The notes: generated by a model not told the origin, from the letters alone. A stretch of 50,411 nt of DNA from Prevotella sp. UBA2850 (GCA_002350805.1 DEFO01000021.1:1-50411); one strand, 5' to 3'. Positions 7,105 through 16,728 are shown, numbered from the stretch's first letter. Program-made: numbers and translations.

Positions 7105-8622
7105 ATGAAGATATTTACGAGCGCTCAGATACACGAGCTTGACCATTATACCATAGAACATGAGCCCATCCGGTCGGTCGATCTGATGGAGCGGGCGGCG
7201 CGTGCCCTGACGCATGCTATTGCCGACAGATGGAACACCGGGACGCCCGTCGTGGTGTTTGCCGGACCCGGCAATAATGGAGGTGACGCGCTCGCTGTGG
7301 CACGAATGCTGGCCGAGAAAGAATACAAGGTGTCCGTTTTCTTGTTCAATATCAGCGGCCGCCTCTCAGAAGACTGTGCCATCAACAAACAACGCATCAT
7401 CGACTGCAAACGCATCCGACAGTTTACCGAGGTCACCCAGCAGTTCGACCCACCACAGCTCGACGTCGACACGCTGGTTGTCGACGGACTGTTCGGCAGC
7501 GGTCTCAACAAGCCTCTAGCTGGCGGTTTCGCCTCATTGGTGAAATACATCAACCAGTCGCCCGCACAGATTGTCAGCATCGACCTCCCGTCGGGACTGA
7601 TGGCCGAGGACAACACCTTCAATGTGCTGGCCAACATCATCCGGGCCGACCTGACGCTCACCCTGCAGCAGAAGAAACTCTCGTTCATGTTTCCCGAGAA
7701 CCAGCAGTTCATCGGCGAACTGAAGATTCTCGACATCCGCCTCAACCAGGAGTTCATACGCAAGAAACAAGCCCAATATGTCATCACCGAAGAGACCGAC
7801 CTGCGCCGCAAGTTGCGCACCCGCAGTCCTTTCGCCCACAAAGGCAACATGGGCAACAACCTGCTCATCGCCGGCAGCTACGGAATGGCCGGAGCCGCCA
7901 TCCTCGCCGCCAAGGCCTGCCTGCGCAGCGGAGCCGGCAAGGTGACCGTCCATATCCCCAAGCGCAACTACGACATCATGCAGATTGCCGTTCCAGAGGC
8001 CATCGCACAGATTGACCACGAGGAGACCTATTTCTCAGAGGCAGTGGCATCAGAGGACTACGACGCTATCGGCATCGGACCCGGCATCGGACAAATGGAA
8101 AACACGGCCATCGCCATGATCTCGCAGGTCAGACGTTCACAATGCCCCGTAGTGATGGATGCCGATGCACTCAACATCCTGTCGCGCCACAGGGCATGGA
8201 TGCAGCAGCTGCCCAAGGGCATCATTATGACCCCCCACCCCCGCGAGTTCGACCGTCTGAACGGAGCCCCGTGCAACGACAGCTATGAGCGGCTCAACAA
8301 AGCGCGTGACCTGGCCGAGCACCTGCAGGCATACATCATCCTGAAAGGGCACTACTCTGCCTTGTGCATGCCCAACGGACAAGTCGTATTCAACCCTACG
8401 GGCAATGCTGGTATGGCAACTGCCGGCAGCGGCGATGTGCTCACCGGCATTATCACCGCCTTGCTGGGACGAGGCTACGAGCGCGAGGACGCCTGTACAC
8501 TGGGCATGTATCTGCACGGACTGGCCGGCGACCTGGCCGCCCGTGAACTGGGCCAGGAGAGCGTCACCGCCAGCGACATCATCGCATGGCTGCCCAAGGC
8601 CTTTCAGCGCATCGCCGACTGA
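7105..8622 (+). CDS. nnrDE: Bifunctional NAD(P)H-hydrate epimerase / ADP-dependent NAD(P)H-hydrate dehydratase
   Basis: Repairs hydrated NADH/NADPH. The N-terminal YjeF_N epimerase domain (about 1-215) starts MKIFTSAQIHELDHYTIEHEP and contains VFAGPGNNGGDALAVARML and DLPSGL. The C-terminal ribokinase-like dehydratase domain (about 225-500) contains GIGPGIGQ, VMDADALNIL, MTPHPREFDRL and NAGMATAGSGDVLTGIITALL, the last being the ADP/hydrate-binding signature. The length of 505 aa is that of the fused family. The start fits the conserved N-terminus even though the promoter is only four bases away. It is probably cotranscribed with the DUF4831 gene 50 bases downstream. Confidence 0.95.
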   Translation: MKIFTSAQIHELDHYTIEHEPIRSVDLMERAARALTHAIADRWNTGTPVVVFAGPGNNGGDALAVARMLAEKEYKVSVFLFNISGRLSEDCAINKQRIIDCKRIRQFTEVTQQFDPPQLDVDTLVVDGLFGSGLNKPLAGGFASLVKYINQSPAQIVSIDLPSGLMAEDNTFNVLANIIRADLTLTLQQKKLSFMFPENQQFIGELKILDIRLNQEFIRKKQAQYVITEETDLRRKLRTRSPFAHKGNMGNNLLIAGSYGMAGAAILAAKACLRSGAGKVTVHIPKRNYDIMQIAVPEAIAQIDHEETYFSEAVASEDYDAIGIGPGIGQMENTAIAMISQVRRSQCPVVMDADALNILSRHRAWMQQLPKGIIMTPHPREFDRLNGAPCNDSYERLNKARDLAEHLQAYIILKGHYSALCMPNGQVVFNPTGNAGMATAGSGDVLTGIITALLGRGYEREDACTLGMYLHGLAGDLAARELGQESVTASDIIAWLPKAFQRIAD

Positions 8623-8672
8623 ACAGCTCCCACCCTCGACCATCCACTAAGATTAAAAAGAAAATAATAAAT

Positions 8673-9707
8673 ATGCGAAAAATCATTTTATCGTGCCTCA
8701 TGCTAGGCTTCGCCCTGCTGGCACAAGCCCAGGAAGAAGCCAAATACTACCTGCCGCGCACCGCAGTGAAACTGCACCTGCTGATTGAGAAAACCACCTA
8801 TACACCCGGAGAGTTCAACCAATATGCCGAGCGTTTCCTCAGAACGCCCCGCGGCGGCGAGGCCTTCAGCACCTACCGCATCATCGACATGAAACTGCGT
8901 ACGGAGGGAGTGGCTGATGCCGACAAGGAGTATATCGCCAAGACCGACCCGAAACGCAACATCCAGTCGGTCAATCTGGCTGACGACGGTGTGCTGCTCT
9001 CTATCAACACCGAGCCACGGCGCATCGAGAAGCCCGTTCCTTTTGTGCCGGCCGAGAAACCCGTCAGACAGGATCCGCACGAGTATCTGAGTCAGGAAAT
9101 CCTCTCTGCCGGCAGCAAAGCAAAAATGGCAGAACTTACCGCACAAGAGATTTACGACATCCGCGAGAGCAAGGTAATGCTCGCCAAAGGACAGGCCGAC
9201 TACATGCCGAAAGACGGCGAGCAGCTGCGCATCATGCTCCGCCAGCTCAACGCCCAGGAAAGTGCCCTGCTGCAGTTGTTCGACGGCATTACAGAATGTG
9301 ACACCCTTGAGCACGAGATTACCCTCATGCCCAGAGAGGAAGCTAACCACATGCTGCTCTTCCGCTTCTCCAAGCATTTCGGCATGACCGACATCGACGA
9401 CCTGGCCGGCGAGCCTTACTACCTCACCATCGAGGATTTGCACACCACTCCCACCATTCAGGTCGCTGCAGAGCCGGGCAAGAAAGACAAGAACGGAGAG
9501 GCCATCTACGTCAACCTCCCCGGAAAGATACGTATCACCCTACAGAATTCCTCACAGACACTGCTCAACGAAGAAATCTACGCTGCCCAGTATGGCCGTG
9601 TGGAAATGCTTGACGGCAACTTGTTCAGCAAGAAACTGCAGACCAGCATCGTGCTTCATCCTGCCACCGGCAATCTGGAAAGCATCAAGACCGAGGTGCT
9701 GAAGTAG
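8673..9707 (+). CDS. DUF4831 family exported protein
   Basis: A 344-residue Bacteroidetes protein of unknown function, recognised as DUF4831-like. I chose ATG 8673 because it begins a clean signal peptide (MRKIILSCLMLGFALLAQAQ); the open frame before it overlaps nnrDE and has no start of its own. The mature part contains LPRTAVKLHLLIEKTTYTPG, AKMAELTAQEIYDIRESKVML and ESALLQLFDGITECDTLEHEITL. No enzyme motif or lipobox was seen, so the product is probably periplasmic. It may be cotranscribed with nnrDE. A weak GGTTCA/TGAACC hairpin (9758-9791) follows without a T-run. Confidence 0.8.
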   Translation: MRKIILSCLMLGFALLAQAQEEAKYYLPRTAVKLHLLIEKTTYTPGEFNQYAERFLRTPRGGEAFSTYRIIDMKLRTEGVADADKEYIAKTDPKRNIQSVNLADDGVLLSINTEPRRIEKPVPFVPAEKPVRQDPHEYLSQEILSAGSKAKMAELTAQEIYDIRESKVMLAKGQADYMPKDGEQLRIMLRQLNAQESALLQLFDGITECDTLEHEITLMPREEANHMLLFRFSKHFGMTDIDDLAGEPYYLTIEDLHTTPTIQVAAEPGKKDKNGEAIYVNLPGKIRITLQNSSQTLLNEEIYAAQYGRVEMLDGNLFSKKLQTSIVLHPATGNLESIKTEVLK

Positions 9708-9921
9708 CCAGTTTGCTCCTCACCTGTCAAGGGAAGAAAGAACTTTCACATCACCATAGGGGTTCAGTTCTCGCAAGAGGATTGAACCCTTCCTATTTGT
9801 TTCGCGTATTTCCGAAGCCGATTGCATGGCTGCAAGTAGAGGGCTGATGACCGGCAGGCCACAGGAAAAACAGGCATGCGTTTTCCTTAGAAAATGGATA
9901 AGATGCCAAATCGTAACACAC

Positions 9922-9956
9922 AAAAAAACGGGAACCCCTCATACGTGAGTCCCGTT
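9922..9956 (-). terminator. Intrinsic terminator of fba
   Basis: On the minus strand AACGGGA and TCCCGTT form the stem, with inner CTCA/TGAG pairing, followed by seven Ts (9923-9929). It lies 43 bases after the fba stop. The 9708-9921 stretch otherwise holds only a weak 67-codon frame that I do not accept. Confidence 0.85.
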
Positions 9957-9999
9957 CTTTTCAATTCAATTTATATGACTTAACGTAAATTGCGTTTGT

Positions 10000-11010
10000 T
10001 TAGTCGAGCTGAGCCAGCTTGTTGTCAGAGCCAAGCACGTCAACAATCTTGTGCTTGTACATCTTCTTCATGTTCTCGCGGGCGGGCTTCAGATACTGAC
10101 GTGGATCGAAGTGCTCGGGATGCTCAAAAAGATACTGACGGATGGCAGCGGTCATAGCCAGACGGCTGTCAGAGTCGATGTTGATCTTGCAGACAGCACT
10201 CTTCGAAGCCTCGCGCAGCTGATCCTCGGGGATACCGATAGCGTCGGGCAGGTTGCCACCAAACTTGTTTATGGTGTCCACCTCTTCCTGAGGTACTGAA
10301 GAAGAGCCGTGGAGCACGATGGGGAATCCGGGGAGTTTCTTCTCAATCTCATGCAGCACGTCGAATGCCAATGGCGGCGGAACGAGCTTGCCAGTCTTCG
10401 GATCGCGTGTGCACTGCTCGGGCTTGAACTTGTAAGCGCCATGGCTGGTACCGATAGAGATGGCCAGCGAGTCGCAGCCTGTACGGGTAGCGAAGTCAAT
10501 CACCTCCTCGGGCTTGGTGTAGTGGCTAACCTCAGAAGCCACCTCGTCCTCAACGCCGGCGAGCACACCGAGCTCGCACTCAACGGTCACATCATACTTG
10601 TGGGCATACTCTACCACCTGACGCGAGATCTTAATATTCTCCTCGTAGGGAAGTGAGCTGCCATCGTACATCACGCTCGAGAAGCCCATGTCGATGCAGT
10701 CTTTGCAAAGCTCGAAGCTGTCACCGTGGTCCAGATGGAGCACGATCTCAGGATGAGCGCAACCCAGTTCCTTAGCGTAAGCAACAGCACCCTCAGCCAT
10801 GTAGCGGAGGATAGTGGCGTTGGCATAGTTGCGTGCGCCCTTAGATACCTGCATGATGACAGGCGACTTTGTCTCAACAGCTGCCTGAACAATGGCCTGC
10901 ATCTGTTCCATCGTGTTGAAGTTGAATGCGGGGATGGCATAGCCACCGGCTACTGCTCTCTTGAACATCTCGCGTGTATTGACGAGACCTAAATCTTTGT
11001 AGTTTACCAT
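10000..11010 (-). CDS. fba: Class II fructose-bisphosphate aldolase
   Basis: Zinc-dependent cleavage of fructose-1,6-bisphosphate in glycolysis. The 336 residues include AIPAFNFNTMEQMQAI at the start, VLHLDHGDSFELCKDCIDMGF with the His/Asp pair of the active site, SVMYDGSSLPYEENI, VECELGVLAGVEDEV, LAISIGTSHGAYKF and PIVLHGSSSVPQE with the remaining metal and phosphate-binding residues. It has its own promoter and terminator, so it is monocistronic. GCT/CGT-type codons are frequent, as expected for a highly expressed gene. Confidence 0.96.
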   Translation of the reverse strand: MVNYKDLGLVNTREMFKRAVAGGYAIPAFNFNTMEQMQAIVQAAVETKSPVIMQVSKGARNYANATILRYMAEGAVAYAKELGCAHPEIVLHLDHGDSFELCKDCIDMGFSSVMYDGSSLPYEENIKISRQVVEYAHKYDVTVECELGVLAGVEDEVASEVSHYTKPEEVIDFATRTGCDSLAISIGTSHGAYKFKPEQCTRDPKTGKLVPPPLAFDVLHEIEKKLPGFPIVLHGSSSVPQEEVDTINKFGGNLPDAIGIPEDQLREASKSAVCKINIDSDSRLAMTAAIRQYLFEHPEHFDPRQYLKPARENMKKMYKHKIVDVLGSDNKLAQLD

Positions 11011-11084
11011 AACTCTTTGTTTTATATTGTGTTAATGTTTCTTTTTACCAATGGTTGGTATGGTCTTCCGGCCTGCAACCGACT

Positions 11085-11116
11085 GCAAAATTAGCGATTT
11101 TATTTGTCATATCAAA
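11085..11116 (-). promoter_or_regulatory. Promoter of fba (-33 and -7)
   Basis: On the minus strand TTTG (11113-11116), 19 bases, then TAATTTTGC (11085-11093): a near-perfect Bacteroidetes promoter. Just upstream, CAACATT-TTTT-AATGTTG (11123-11140) is a perfect 7-bp dyad that could be an operator or the weak terminator of the regulator gene that ends at 11221. Confidence 0.75.
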
Positions 11117-11220
11117 GCACTGCAACATTTTTTAATGTTGTGAACGCAGATTTTTTCCTTTTCAGCGCATCAACGATGACACAAAAATAAAAAATGCAAC
11201 ACGCAGTTTACAAATCGCCA

Positions 11221-12900
11221 TCATTGTCTAGGTAATCCTATCTCTTTGACATGCTTCTCAAAATTCTCCCGGTCGCTGAGGGCTCCGTTCTTGATACGGG
11301 CACGGTAGTTGTAGATGGTGTTTACCGAATAGTGCAGGAACTCAGCTATCTTCGAGCTGTCGTCGATGCCAAGGCGGATGAGGGCAAAGATGCGGATGCC
11401 GGTATTGAGCCGCTCTTTCTCACCGGGCACGATGCGCTCCTCGGGGCGGAGCAGGGCATTGAAGTCGGCTACGAAATTGGGAAAGAGGTGCAGGAAAGCC
11501 GAGTCGAAGTTCTCGTAAAGCTCCTCGAGGTCTTTGTCTTTCATCTCCTGCGAGCGCGTCATATTGTATAAGTCCTCGTATTCGTGGCTCTTGATTTTCT
11601 TGTTCACGGTCTTGCGCATCTTGTCCATCTTGTCGATGTAGAGCGAGCACATCTGCAGGAAACGTCCCACATACTCTTCTTTCACACGGTTGCTCTCGGT
11701 GAGATGGGCATTGAGCGTCGACAACTGACTGTTGAGCTCAGTGAGCTGCCCATTCGAATCGGACAGTTGCCGATTGACCGACGAGAGTTTCTGGTTGCTC
11801 TGGTTCAGCTGGTCGTGGGCAACGGCCAGTTGCTTGCGCTGACGGCTGACAAACAACAGCGAGGCAAGCACAAGGAGGGTAAGGGCGCTGATGCCGCCTA
11901 AGAGCCATCGCAACTGGCGGTTGCTGCGGCGGGTCTGCTGCTGATAGTTCTTGTCTATAGTCGAGAGAATGGGAGCAATCTGCCAGTTGCGCACACGGGT
12001 GCCGAAGCGGTTGGCACAGTCGCTGGCAAAGCTGATATAACGATACGACTGCTGGGTGTTACCTTCTGCCTGCAGGTGATTGGCCAGCTCCCACATGGAA
12101 CCTTGGTCCATCACGGCATTCTTCACATCGCTGATGGCCGACTCCAACAGCCAGTAGGCGGCGCTGTCGGCCTGGTTGGCACGGCTGAAGTCCAGGTAGC
12201 GGTAGAACGACACAATAGCATACTGGTGAGAACCTTTGGGTGCCGCCTTCATGCGCTGGTCGTTATAGCGCAAGGCGTCATCAAGGCGGTTCTCGTTCAT
12301 GGCGTTCATCTCATGACACTGCAGCACAATGTCGTTGTCGGCGGGAGCAGTCTGATAGAGCAACTGCTCGTAATGGTTGATTTTATCGTAATACTGCTGC
12401 TGCAAATCGGGCAGACGGGTGTAGAAAGAGAGCTCACCATAAACATGCCGATAGGCCTCGTAGTAGGCAATGAGTCCCTCAGGGGCGAGGCGCTTTGGGT
12501 CAATCTGGCTCAGCACATCGAGCGACTCATGGAACATGCCGGTTGACGAGCACTGAAATGCCAGCTTGGCACGGCAATAGTCGGCCTGCTGCTGGTCGCC
12601 CATCCGACTGGAGATGGCAATGCACTGCTGCAGGTAGTAGATGGCCGAGTCATTCACAAAGGCCCGGTAATGCTCGTAGAGATTGTAGCTGTAGACGTAT
12701 TTTGACTTATCGTCGGATGCTTTCGAAAGCAGGTTTTTCATGTCGTTGATGCTCTGCTCGTAGGCGGCCACTATCTCCGGCGAGGCAGCCAGCGCACTGT
12801 CAAGCCTTGCCAGATGGGTCACCAAAGACGAATCGTCGGCATAGGTGGCCGAGAAGCAACATAAACATACATAGATAAGTATATAGAATCTGTTTAGCAT
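11221..12900 (-). CDS. Membrane-anchored DUF6377/SusR-like transcriptional regulator
   Basis: Predicted one-protein sensor-regulator. A signal peptide/TM (about 1-21) precedes a TPR-like helical region (about 25-315) that would be periplasmic. A transmembrane helix (LLGGISALTLLVLASLLFV, about 330-350) leads to a coiled coil (about 355-415) in which NQSNQKL, RQLSDSNGQLTELNSQL and similar heptads repeat. The C-terminus contains a DNA-binding-type segment (ERLNTGIRIFALIRLGIDDS followed by KIAEFLHYSVNTIYNYRARI), resembling a LuxR-like helix-turn-helix. This layout fits the Bacteroidetes DUF6377 group; I believe starch regulator SusR is related, but that is recall. Lying beside the glucan locus on the same strand with its own promoter, it is the obvious candidate regulator of it. 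Confidence 0.75.
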   Translation of the reverse strand: MLNRFYILIYVCLCCFSATYADDSSLVTHLARLDSALAASPEIVAAYEQSINDMKNLLSKASDDKSKYVYSYNLYEHYRAFVNDSAIYYLQQCIAISSRMGDQQQADYCRAKLAFQCSSTGMFHESLDVLSQIDPKRLAPEGLIAYYEAYRHVYGELSFYTRLPDLQQQYYDKINHYEQLLYQTAPADNDIVLQCHEMNAMNENRLDDALRYNDQRMKAAPKGSHQYAIVSFYRYLDFSRANQADSAAYWLLESAISDVKNAVMDQGSMWELANHLQAEGNTQQSYRYISFASDCANRFGTRVRNWQIAPILSTIDKNYQQQTRRSNRQLRWLLGGISALTLLVLASLLFVSRQRKQLAVAHDQLNQSNQKLSSVNRQLSDSNGQLTELNSQLSTLNAHLTESNRVKEEYVGRFLQMCSLYIDKMDKMRKTVNKKIKSHEYEDLYNMTRSQEMKDKDLEELYENFDSAFLHLFPNFVADFNALLRPEERIVPGEKERLNTGIRIFALIRLGIDDSSKIAEFLHYSVNTIYNYRARIKNGALSDRENFEKHVKEIGLPRQ

Positions 12901-12939
12901 AGTCAGGTTTCTCGTTCGTTACTTTGATAAGTTCAGCAT

Positions 12940-12976
12940 GCAAAGATAATGAAAAAAAACTGAAACGCGAGCGTTT
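12940..12976 (-). promoter_or_regulatory. Promoter of the DUF6377 regulator with dyad at -33
   Basis: The -7 element is TATCTTTGC (12940-12948, minus strand). In place of a -33 TTTG there is a perfect dyad AAACGC-GA-GCGTTT (12963-12976). A protein bound there would contact the promoter, so autoregulation or activator dependence is plausible. Confidence 0.6.
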
Positions 12977-12982
12977 TCAACA

Positions 12983-13013
12983 AAAAAACGGACATATCTC
13001 ACGACATGTCCGC
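12983..13013 (-). terminator. Intrinsic terminator of the glucan utilisation operon
   Basis: On the minus strand CGGACAT and ATGTCCG form a perfect stem followed by TTTTTTT (12983-12989). It lies about 130 bases after the GH3 stop and separates the operon from the regulator promoter. The bases 13014-13140 hold no gene I can support. Confidence 0.85.
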
Positions 13014-13140
13014 TTCTGCTAACTAAAACTATTCAATTCTTTCCTAAAAAACTTAACAAAATAACTTAAATGAGAATGCTATGATCGAGAGAGGAAGGGA
13101 CAGAGGGAGGAGCATTACTTCCACTATCTATTGCTCAAAA

Positions 13141-15411
13141 CTACTGCAAGGTGAACTTCACCCTCGACGCAATGCGGTCGGAGGCGGTGCCGATGAGAGC
13201 CTCAAACTCGCCCGGTTCAGCGGTCCATGCCTTCTTCGTATCGTCGTAGAAACTCAGTGCTTCGCAGCCGATGGTAATCGTCACATTGCGAGTCTCGCCG
13301 GGTTGCAAAGCTACTTTCTGGAAGCCTTTCAGTTCCTTCAGCGGACGTGGCAACGATGACTTCAGATCGCTGATGTAGAGTTGTACGACCTCAGCGCCGG
13401 CACGTGAGCCAGTATTGGTGACGCTGACAGTGAAGCTAATCTGTCCGTCGGCAGTGAGTTGCTTCTTGTCGGCAACGGCCTTGCCCAACTTGAAAGTGGT
13501 ATAGCTCAGTCCGTGACCGAAGGCGAAGGCGGGTTTCGTCTTGTATTTATCCACACCGCGGTAGCCCACAAAGAGTCCTTCCTTGTACTCCTCATCGATG
13601 ATTTTCTCACCCTTGCGCCATACGCCGGGGAAGGCATTCAAGCGGTGGGCGGGCACATCGTTCAACGTAGCTGACCAGGTGAAGGGCAGTTTTCCACTGG
13701 GATTGGTCTCTCCCACCAACACATCGGCCAAAGCCTCGCCGGCCTCAGAGCCGATGAACCAGCCCTGCACGATGGCAGCGACCTTGTCTTTCCAAGGCAT
13801 CTCCACAGCATTTCCGGAGATATTGACGTAGATGAGACGGGGATTAACCTTCACCAACGCCTCTATCAGTTCGTTCTGGCCGTAGGGCAGCGCATAGTCC
13901 TTGCGGTCATGACCCTCACAGTCTTGATAGTCGCTCTTGTTCAAACCGCCGAAAAAGACCACATAATCGGCCTCGCGGGCTTTCTGCACAGCCTCGCGTG
14001 TGAGTTCCTCGGGTGTACGCAGGTCGTATAGGCTGCGCCCTACCGTCACGCCATTATAGCTTTGAATGGTGTCGCCCACATAGCCACGGGCAAAGTCGAC
14101 CGTCAGCTGAGCATTGAGCTGGGTGAGCCTGTCACGCAGTCCGTCGAGCGGCAGAATCTCACGCTGAACTTTCAGCGAAGAGGAGCCTCCTCCAACGGTC
14201 ATCATCTTGATGGCATTCTCGCCCACCACCAGCACCCGACGGGTTTTCTGGACATCCATGGGCAACAATGGGGCGGCATTCTTTGCTTTCTTCCCACCTG
14301 GCACATCGTTTTTCAGCAATACGATACCCTCTTGGGCTATACGGCGGGCAGCCTCGTAATGGCTCTCAGAACAGAGGAATCCGACACGGTTCTGACCGTT
14401 CATCGTTGTGCGGTAGAACAAGCGCAGCACGCGCCGCACCTTGTCGTCGAGTTCCTTCGTGGTATATCTGCCTTCCTGAATGGCTTTCTTGTAGGCAGCA
14501 GCAAGATAATAATTGTCGTAAGCGTTGGTGGCTCCCATGGCCAGGCCGTCGGTCCATGTGCCGAACTCCATGTCGAGTCCGTTGCGTACAGCCTCATCCA
14601 TGTTGTGGGCGCCACCCCAATCGCTCACCACCACTCCGTCGAATTTCCAGTCTCCTTTCAGGATCTGGTTCAACATGATGGCATTATGGCAGTTGTGTTG
14701 GTTCTGATAAAGATTGTAGGCTCCCATGATTCCCCAAGCCTTACCCTCGGTAATGGCTGCCTTGAAAGCAGGCAGGTAGATCTCATGGAGCGTACGGTCG
14801 TCGACAATGACGTTAACCTGATGGCGGTAGTTCTCGTCGTTGTTCAACGCATAGTGTTTGACGCAGGCAGCCACACCATTGGACTGCAGTCCCTGCACGT
14901 AGGGCACCACCATGCGCGAGGCAAGGTACGGGTCCTCGCCCATATACTCAAAGTTACGGCCTCCAAGCGGAGTGCGGTAGATATTGACGCCAGGACCAAG
15001 TATCATGTTCTTGCCACGATACAGAGCCTCCTCGCCAAGACTCACACCATAGAGACGGGCCATCTGCGGGTTCCATGTGGCAGCCAGACAGGTCAGTGCG
15101 GGAAAGGCCACACACGAGTCGTTGGTCTGTCCGGCCTGTTCCCACTCATCCCAGAGGACATCGGGACGTACGCCATGCGGTCCGTCATCGGTCCAGAAAT
15201 CCTTGAAACCCAATCTTTTCACTCCTGCCGACGAGAATTTGCTCTGTGCATGAATCACTGCAATCTTCTCGTCGAGCGTCATTCGTTGTAATGCATCGTC
15301 GATGCGCTGTTCCACAGGCTTACTACTGTCCAGATAGACGGGCAGCGACTGCGCCTGCATACCCATGGCTGTGGTCAGTACAGCGCATAATGCTATGATT
15401 TTTCGTTTCAT
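13141..15411 (-). CDS. GH3 beta-glucosidase, exported
   Basis: Predicted to remove glucose from the non-reducing end of beta-gluco-oligosaccharides in the periplasm. The signal peptide is about residues 1-20 (ends GMQAQ). The N-terminal GH3 barrel includes KHYALNNDE (K185-H186) and VVSDWGG, where D264 is the nucleophile. The C-terminal GH3 domain contains VLVVGENA and the loop FFGGLNKSDYQDCEGHDR, and a fibronectin III-like domain (about 660-750) ends the protein. At 756 aa it has the length of the BglX type. It is last in the susC-susD-SGBP-GH16-GH5-GH3 operon, 53 bases after GH5, and completes degradation of the oligomers imported by SusCD. Confidence 0.95.
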   Translation of the reverse strand: MKRKIIALCAVLTTAMGMQAQSLPVYLDSSKPVEQRIDDALQRMTLDEKIAVIHAQSKFSSAGVKRLGFKDFWTDDGPHGVRPDVLWDEWEQAGQTNDSCVAFPALTCLAATWNPQMARLYGVSLGEEALYRGKNMILGPGVNIYRTPLGGRNFEYMGEDPYLASRMVVPYVQGLQSNGVAACVKHYALNNDENYRHQVNVIVDDRTLHEIYLPAFKAAITEGKAWGIMGAYNLYQNQHNCHNAIMLNQILKGDWKFDGVVVSDWGGAHNMDEAVRNGLDMEFGTWTDGLAMGATNAYDNYYLAAAYKKAIQEGRYTTKELDDKVRRVLRLFYRTTMNGQNRVGFLCSESHYEAARRIAQEGIVLLKNDVPGGKKAKNAAPLLPMDVQKTRRVLVVGENAIKMMTVGGGSSSLKVQREILPLDGLRDRLTQLNAQLTVDFARGYVGDTIQSYNGVTVGRSLYDLRTPEELTREAVQKAREADYVVFFGGLNKSDYQDCEGHDRKDYALPYGQNELIEALVKVNPRLIYVNISGNAVEMPWKDKVAAIVQGWFIGSEAGEALADVLVGETNPSGKLPFTWSATLNDVPAHRLNAFPGVWRKGEKIIDEEYKEGLFVGYRGVDKYKTKPAFAFGHGLSYTTFKLGKAVADKKQLTADGQISFTVSVTNTGSRAGAEVVQLYISDLKSSLPRPLKELKGFQKVALQPGETRNVTITIGCEALSFYDDTKKAWTAEPGEFEALIGTASDRIASRVKFTLQ

Positions 15412-15464
15412 ATAATGCTAATTATTATCAATTACCCAAATCTCTAATTGGCATTTATCAATCG

Positions 15465-16703
15465 TCAATTACTCCTCAGTCCCATCGACTGGATATAGTC
15501 GGTCTGAGGCTTGCAATTCGCATACCGGCAGTTGCGCAAGAACTCTTTCATCAGCTGCCATGCCTTCTGCTGAGAAGGGCGCTTCTCGCGGAAGTCCTTA
15601 TAAGTACTGCGGTCTGTCTCTGAATACTTCACCACAATGCTGTCCCACTCGGCAGGGCGCTGAATGCCCATCATGCACGAGTTGTCGAGTTTCTTGTAAG
15701 GCCAGAACGTGTAACCGATGTTGTTCTCCTTCATCACCCGCACGAAGTCGGCATGCCACTGGTTGGAGTTATGACCTATCTCACCCATATACATGGGGAG
15801 TCCGGTCTTGTCACGGAAGTCGATATAGTCTTTGATAGCCTCTTTGGTAGCCGCTCCGCCATACCTGTGGCAGGTGTACATGATGTTGTCGTCGAACTTC
15901 CAGTCGGTAAACATATAGAAATCACTATTCCACCGGGCGCCGCCTAGCAGGATGATGTGGTTGCGGTCTACCTCGCGAATGGCCTTTACGGCCCGTTTGT
16001 AGAGCGGTTCGAGTTGTTGGTTCAACTGTTCTTTGTTCTCAAAGTAATGGGCGATGGGCTCGTTCATCAGCTCGTAGCCAAGAATCACCGGTTCGTTCTT
16101 GTAGCGTCTGGCGATGCGCTGCCAGATGTCGCAGAAGAGCTGCTGACTGCGCTCGCTTTCAAAGAGCCACGGATAGCCGTAGCCGTCGTCGATGTTATCG
16201 CCCGTCTGACTGCCCGGACAGTCGTGCATGTCGAGAATCAGGTAGAGTCCGTTGGCACGGCACCAACTCACCACATCGTCGATACGCTTGAAACCATCAT
16301 GACCAGCTGCCACACCCATGTAATCCTCATCCGTAAACAGCTTGTAATTGAATGGCAGGCGGATGGTATTGGCACCTGTACGGGCTATGAAGTCGATATC
16401 ATCACGGGTGATATAGTTGTCTTTGAACTCCCGCCAGAAGTCGGCTGTTGCATCGGGACCCACCATCTCACGGAACATCAGGTCGATCATCCATGCTGAA
16501 TTGGTACGGCTGAAACCGAACATATAACCCTCGGGGTTGAGCCAGTTGCCCAAGTTGGTACCCACAATGAACAATTTCTCGCCATTGGGCTGGATAAGGT
16601 CTGTTCCTTGCACAGTGACAAACTTCGAGCGCCGTGCCTCAACTTGCATGCTGCATGCAGTCAACAGCAAGACTGCCATCAAAAACATCTGCCTTTTCAT
16701 CAT
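15465..16703 (-). CDS. GH5 family beta-glucanase lipoprotein
   Basis: Predicted endo- or exo-acting beta-glucanase. From ATG 16703 (or 16700) the protein starts with a lipoprotein signal, LLLTAC with the lipobox Cys at residue 17, so it is membrane-anchored. GH5 features are NTIRLPFNY, YLILDMHDCPG, the acid/base E215 in GYELMNEP, HRYGG and the nucleophile E308 in MGEIGH. The open frame before 16703 overlaps the GH16 gene and is not used. It lies between GH16 and GH3, 25 bases after GH16. Its exact linkage preference cannot be read, but with a GH16 and a GH3 as partners, beta-1,3- or mixed-linkage glucan is most likely. Confidence 0.92.
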   Translation of the reverse strand: MMKRQMFLMAVLLLTACSMQVEARRSKFVTVQGTDLIQPNGEKLFIVGTNLGNWLNPEGYMFGFSRTNSAWMIDLMFREMVGPDATADFWREFKDNYITRDDIDFIARTGANTIRLPFNYKLFTDEDYMGVAAGHDGFKRIDDVVSWCRANGLYLILDMHDCPGSQTGDNIDDGYGYPWLFESERSQQLFCDIWQRIARRYKNEPVILGYELMNEPIAHYFENKEQLNQQLEPLYKRAVKAIREVDRNHIILLGGARWNSDFYMFTDWKFDDNIMYTCHRYGGAATKEAIKDYIDFRDKTGLPMYMGEIGHNSNQWHADFVRVMKENNIGYTFWPYKKLDNSCMMGIQRPAEWDSIVVKYSETDRSTYKDFREKRPSQQKAWQLMKEFLRNCRYANCKPQTDYIQSMGLRSN

Positions 16704-16728
16704 TGCTGTAAATCTGATTAGAATGACA

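Noticed and set aside
9720..9923. 67-codon minus-strand frame after the DUF4831 gene
   Set aside because: It lies downstream of the fba terminator, has no promoter element and no recognisable features.
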